Under the pieces are notes generated by a model. It did not search any database, was not told where the DNA came from, and was given only the letters and a program-made list of their open reading frames with translations. Positions 58,841-64,000 of a stretch of DNA of 64,000 bases are shown piece after piece (the stretch's first letter is position 1; every line of letters begins with the position of its first letter). The stretch comes from Hsuehochloa calcarea. Lineage: Eukaryota; Streptophyta; Magnoliopsida; Poales; Poaceae. The position numbers were made by a program, and so were the translations under genes. Where the stretch lies: NCBI GenBank assembly GCA_036346395.1, contig CM070611.1, positions 23,384,473 through 23,448,472 on the forward strand, written 5' to 3'.

Positions 58841-61217
58841 AGAAAGACATCCATGAAATCACTGACGGTCGACTTCACCAATATCTAGAGCGGCTTCGCC
58901 TGCGCCAAGAGATGCGACCTAGCAAATTTCATGGGAAGCTTAACCTCGCTCACGGAAGGACTAGATAGAGAGACGACTTCTTGGCACAATCGATGTGTCC
59001 CTTATGCCGAGACACCAATCCATGCCAAGAATTACATCTAGACTTGCTGAATGGAGGAGGATAAGATTCGCAAGAATCTCACTCCTCGATCTCGATTGGG
59101 ACATCCCTACACTCAGATTCACTCTCAACTCCAACCCAGAGAGCGAATGAGCAATGGGACCAACAATGGAGTAAAAAGGAGCTCACTAATAGCAGCAAAA
59201 GACTCAGAAACAAAAGAATGAGATGCTCCTGAATCAAACAAAACGGTAGCAGAACGAGAGTTAACAAAAAGTGTACCCAACACGACGCCGTGCCTCCCGG
59301 CCTCCTCTCACGAGATGAGGTTGACGCGACCACTACCCATGCCTTGGGTAGTCGGACAATCTTCGTGTCCCGAAGAACCACCTCCTGCCCGCCCTTCATT
59401 AGGACGAGGGGTCGCTTCGCCTTCTTAGGGCATTGGTTCGCATAATGCCCCTTCTCCGCTGCGTGGGCAGTAACTCGCACCGGTTATGGGCCACCTCACC
59501 GACTTGCAGGTGCACGTGATTGGGGCACGGCCTGCGAAGGACGAAGAACAAAAGCCGACGGCCTCGGGGTGCCAAGCTCAGGACGCGACCCCGAGACGGA
59601 TCAAGCGGAATAGCCGCCCTGTGATGACTTATGGGCTTCCCACTTACGCTATGGAATCCACAAGGGCTCTCCTCGCTGCTCACGACGATGGCCTTGTCCA
59701 CCAAGGCCCGAAACCGGAAGTCCACTACGATAGCTTGTCCCGCAGCTCCTCAAACAAACCATCCTTGAACTTCTTTGTTTGGCCTCATCAAGGCCACCTC
59801 TTCCGAGCATAACGAGCCAAATGGTTGAACTCAGAAGATACTCGTGAATCGAGAAACGCCTTGTCCGAGCGACAAGAACTCTTCTTCTTCAAATTTCATC
59901 AGCCGAAGGAATGTGACTGACGGAAGGCAAGCATGAACTCCTCCCATGTGACGGTGTGACCGTCAGTCGCATGGCGAGAAAGCTCTCCCACTAAGACAAA
60001 GCCGCACCCTCCACCGGTGCGATGCGAATCACGCTTCGTGTTCTCGCATCAAGGCTTATGGGCTTACCAACCGCACGGCCAATCGCTCAAGGCCAAGCGG
60101 TCCTCGACCTAGAGAACGGGAGGTCGGGTGCGAAGAAACTCCGCGAGTCCCCACGCGGCCGATGTCCACTCCTTGCCCGATCCTCAAGCACCGTAAGGGC
60201 GGAAGTAAGGCGCGCGATGACGCCCGTAAGAACCTCCGTCGCCCTCTCGCACGGCGCCGATCTCAAGAAGGACCTCGCCATGGTCTGAGGAGGAGGAAGA
60301 TCTCGTCCCGACCACCGATCGCCTTGGCCGCGCAAAGCGTCCGCCATCCTGCTACAAGAAATTTTTGGTTAAAACTAAACTCAAAGATTCAAAGCCGAAG
60401 AAAGCTTAAAAGCTAACGACTAGGGAATGGAATATCACCCTAACCGAAAGCCAAAAACAAGATGTGTATAATCTTAAACATGCTTATAAAAAGACTCCAA
60501 AAAAAGAAGGAATCATAGCACTAAACTTAACTTCCCAATGCAACTAACCCGTATCGAATGAACGAGTAATTGATTGAGAAGATAAAAATCGTAGAATTAA
60601 GGTAAGATCTATTACCACTTAAGAGCAAGGGTCACCAACTAAAATAGTGTTAGATACTTAGCTAACTAGCATCACATCTTACCCCTTTTAACCCCACAAA
60701 TTTTAGTTGAGTCACCCTCTCATTTTCCACCCTATTAGAAACCATCGAGCTTGTTGTCCGAAATTGAAGTTGTTGTAGTGATTTTGCATCCAAGCTTCCA
60801 CCAAGTCTTCCATCCTAGAAACTTCAAAATCGCACACTTCAACTTGCCAAGCTCAAGTGGTCCCATCGTAAACCATTGAGCTCATTGTCTGAAATTGAGG
60901 CGTCTTTGTCCCATTCCGCATCCAAGCCTCTAGCCAAATCTCCATCGTAAACTTCAAAATCCTAAGCACTTCAATTTGCCAAACTCTGGTTCCCAAAACC
61001 CAACAACTATCTTTGAAAGAAGGAGAGGAAATCAACTTTCAAAACTCAAATGAGAGTAAGGTGAGAGGAGAAAGCTAAGATAGGTAAGGAATAAAACTGA
61101 GAATTCCTTAAGCTTTATAAACCATTTGATACTTTGAAAATAATATTTTCCAAAATATCCTAAAAAGACGACCAAACTTGGGTTACTACGGGTCAAGATG
61201 ACTCGATACTAAAACCT
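58832..61217 (-). pseudogene. E2 gag and protease (5' part of E2 internal region)
   Basis: Read on the minus strand from 61217, a primer-site remnant (TTTAGTATCGAGTC) is followed by a leader of about 0.9 kb. Gag fragments then span 60347-59399, and the knuckle tail HYANQCPKKAKRPLVLMKGG lies near 59450-59390. The protease segment near 59240-59220 keeps GATTCAGGAGCATC (DSGAS), unlike both E3 copies. The CCHC knuckle has lost its first two Cys codons (reads RVTAHAAEKGHYANQC). Many frameshifts. This is the part of E2 that lies beyond the E3 insertion. Confidence 0.8.
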
Positions 61218-64000
61218 TGTGAGACCCCTGTTTATCCGGCTTGTAATGCTTAACCATCCATTCGGTCCTAGCATCACAAAGCAGATAATCCGAGACTCAA
61301 ACATGTATACTTCCTAAAATGCAGATACACACCTCATCACAAAATTTATGTATCAATTCCATTCATCCACATAGAACCAAACACGTAATGTAATGTAGTA
61401 TTAATAATATTAAACCGAAGTCATTATAAAAGAGAGGCCAACCGCCAACAATAAAAGAGACAACAATAATTAAACAATGAAGCAAAAGTGCCATAAGATG
61501 GCTACAACGAAAGAGCCAATCCGTGTGCCTTTAACCCACAAGGCAACCGACCGACCGCCAAGCTAGTCGCCAAACCCGCACATCTCACGTAAGTGAGGCC
61601 CTTGGGCTCACCTTCTTCCCCCAGAACAAAAGCAATGCAAAAAAGCCGGTGAGTACTTTGAATGTACTCGCAAGACTTACAGATGGTGTAACAAACCTGC
61701 ATATATGCTACATGCAAGCTCATAGAAGTGGAGGTCAGATGTTTTGGTTTTAGCATAAAGCAATTTTCCATTTGCAATAATGTAATAGATTGAAGGCAAT
61801 GTTATTCAAATCGGTTTTAACGATCAAATAATCGCAAAAAGACAACAATATAACAAAGAGATAGGAACAACAACAATCTCGAAGTGACCACGACCGCTGG
61901 TCACTACAACAATAGCATGAATTACCCATTCACACCACCCATGTCAAATTTTAGTTAAAAGGTTGAAGTCTAACTCTTGCAAAACCTAACCAAGCGTGTC
62001 CATAACCTAGACGAGGCTATTCAATAGTTTTATCCCCGCAGGTGTACCAATTTCCCCACACGCCGTAATCGCCTTTTGCCAAGCTATTAAGCACACTTCC
62101 AAGGTATGCCAAGACGGCTAAGTCTTACGAGACGCTTCCAATATTGTGAATTATTCACGAGTCACTGTATGGATAGAAACCCATACGCTGTGTCGGAGTC
62201 ATCGTAAAGCCTCGGTCAACTACCCTTCCCGTAAAGCCTTGACAACTACGACGCCCTCGAGGTGGAGAGCCTACCCTAATCTCCACCACCGCACACCCAC
62301 ACAAGAACACGACCACATATTATGTTTCACACAACACACACAACCCTCCTCGCGACTCTGAGATAACCCACGCCAAAGTACTAAGTCAAGAGAGGTCCCA
62401 TATCCTCTCACGTGGTTAGTACGCAAAAATGCTTGGAGAGTGTGACACAAGATGTTCGGTCCTTGTTGACTTAGGCAAGACATCCACAAACCCAATAACC
62501 CCACCATCCGACCACTTGCCCAAGTCCAAATCAGTTTTTCATTTTCAGATTTTGACTTTACAAAATAACAAAGCACAAGTGCCGGTCGATCGACATAATA
62601 CTTAAATGTGTGATCAAGATCATCGACTAAAAATCGATGGTCGCCAAAGACTACCGAACTAAGCATTTCTAAGCAATTTCAATTGATTCTACTAAATGAC
62701 AAGAGCTCATCCATCGAACTCAAATCATAGCAAATAACCTAGGCTCATGGTAGTAGAGAATACACAAGTCCTGCAGATTATGCAACTATAGGATACTAAC
62801 CATAATTTTACAACAAAATAGCAATGCATACATACAAGTTAAAATCAATATATTAGACTTGAAAATAATGGGATTGACATGATCAAACCGCTGCTCGCTT
62901 GTCGTGGGTCAAGATGTTGCCGGGATCAATAATATTGTCGATGTGCTCTTCTGGTCCTAACGAGAAGCTTAAAAGCAATCGATAAGAACGAATAAAATGC
63001 AAGGACTCAACAAAGAAACTTTTTCCAAAATTCAAAATCTTACCAAGTAAGACATCGATTTATAAAGAATTTAGCAACAAGAACCAATTGATTTGGATTC
63101 TTAATGCCAAAACTACGATCGAAGAAGGTCTTACGACCGTAGTGGTCGAAAAAAAACCTACGACTATGACGTAGTCGTAGCAAGTCTTACGACTAAGTTC
63201 CATGTGGAAGAACTTACGACCGCTAAGGGTCGAGAAGAACTTACGACTAGGTACAAGTCGTATGGAACTCACGACTCAGGTACTAGTCGAGAAGGACTCA
63301 TGCCCCCGCATAGTCGTAATAAGACCTACGACCATTTATACATCGTAGTAGAGCTTACGACTGTTAGGTAACCGGCCGGAATCCGACCACTAGGTAACGC
63401 CCGCGACGCTTTGCCGGGCTCGGCGGCGATCTCCGACCACAATGCGCCACCGGCGGATGAGTGTCCCAAAGTTGAAGGGTTCGACCGCGGCCAAGATCTG
63501 GTCTGAGTATACAAGCATACGGTGGTACGACCACCTGAGTGCGGCCGAGAAGGTATGGCTCGGGAGGACTCCGAACGAACAATACCAAAAGAAAACGAAA
63601 CACGCTCGAGCTCCTACAGGCAATACGGACTTACTTGAGCCAAGAACCACCAGAGACCCATGGAGTGGCTCCACGACGAGTATCCGAACGGCGGTGGTAA
63701 GGTTCTCGCTAGGCCACAGCCGACCGGGCACAGAGAGAACCAAACCGCGTGAGCTCCAAAGAGTAAAGGGGAGCAGAGGGGCGAAGACTTGAAGAAGAAA
63801 ACCTCACGCACCGCTCCACCAAGCTCCACACTCAACAATGCTCTGGCGAAGAGAGGCGAGGGACCGCAGCTCAAGCAAGAGGGTGAGTGCTAGCTGGAGT
63901 TGCGTATGCTAAAGGAAGCTAAGGGTGAAGCAATGGGGTTTAAATAGAGCAATGGCAGAGAGCAACTACCGGTTTTTCCAATGGGTCAACACCGCCATGA
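61218..64000 (-). repeat. E2 5' LTR, incomplete at window end
   Basis: Plus strand begins TGTGAGACCCCTGTTTATC, the reverse complement of the LTR end. It matches 36799-39600 throughout, including the hairpin array at 63128-63370 and the minus-strand TATA box CTATTTAAA (63939-63947). The upstream part of the LTR lies past the window end. Confidence 0.88.
63128..63370 (-). repeat. Tandem hairpin array in the E2 5' LTR
   Basis: Same nine-unit TACGAC/GTCGTA series as at 38718-38965, same order, with scattered one-base losses. Retention in both LTRs shows the array was part of the element when it transposed. Confidence 0.88.

Overview
The window looks like nuclear DNA of a grass (Poaceae). It holds tiny Ala/GC-rich genes with GT-AG introns, Tourist-like and hAT miniature elements, a plant-mobile-domain (PMD) pseudogene, Tekay-type chromovirus LTR retrotransposons and a Sirevirus (Ty1/copia). 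No rRNA, tRNA, CRISPR or prokaryotic operon is visible. The species cannot be read from the sequence.

Bases 1-15,500 are gene-proximal and carry small elements. They include a 640-bp non-autonomous hAT element with an 8-bp target duplication (844-1483), a 2.2-kb non-autonomous LTR element (3322-5539) containing a second miniature LTR element in the opposite orientation (3941-5117), a 117-bp Tourist-like MITE (10548-10664) and a decayed PMD gene (12113-13214). Two minus-strand paralogous two-exon genes (7792-8223 and 14574-14911) encode 80- and 77-aa proteins that both start MRWG and end FAPRFDGLRFIETLVTAHR. They are the only intact host-type genes I can support.

Bases 15,490-64,000 are one nested retrotransposon cluster. 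A broken autonomous-type hAT element (15490-18446) is cut by a minus-oriented copia-type LTR (18447-19807). That LTR is cut by a minus-oriented Tekay-like Gypsy element, called E1 here. E1 has been hit twice: its LTR by a Sirevirus (21227-32357, perfect CATAA target duplication), and its reverse transcriptase by a second minus-oriented Tekay-like element, E2 (from 36799 past the window end). E2's reverse transcriptase was then hit by a related plus-oriented element, E3. E3 is arranged LTR-internal-LTR-internal' (42887-58831) and ends at an inverted junction with E2's gag.

The three Gypsy elements share a layout: 3.3-4.1-kb LTRs starting TGTAACATCCC, a gag with a CCHC knuckle where visible, protease, RT with FIDD, RNase H, integrase and a C-terminal chromodomain-like segment. 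The reading frames are broken almost everywhere. Comparison of sister copies shows that many breaks are single-base losses inside CAG/CTG, which suggests sequencing error at CHG-methylated sites as much as true decay. The most unusual structures are a nine-unit tandem array of about 28-bp hairpins in both E2 LTRs, a different palindrome series at the equivalent leader position of E3, and a cluster of AACGG (mitosis-activator-like) sites upstream of the TATA box in all three Gypsy LTRs.
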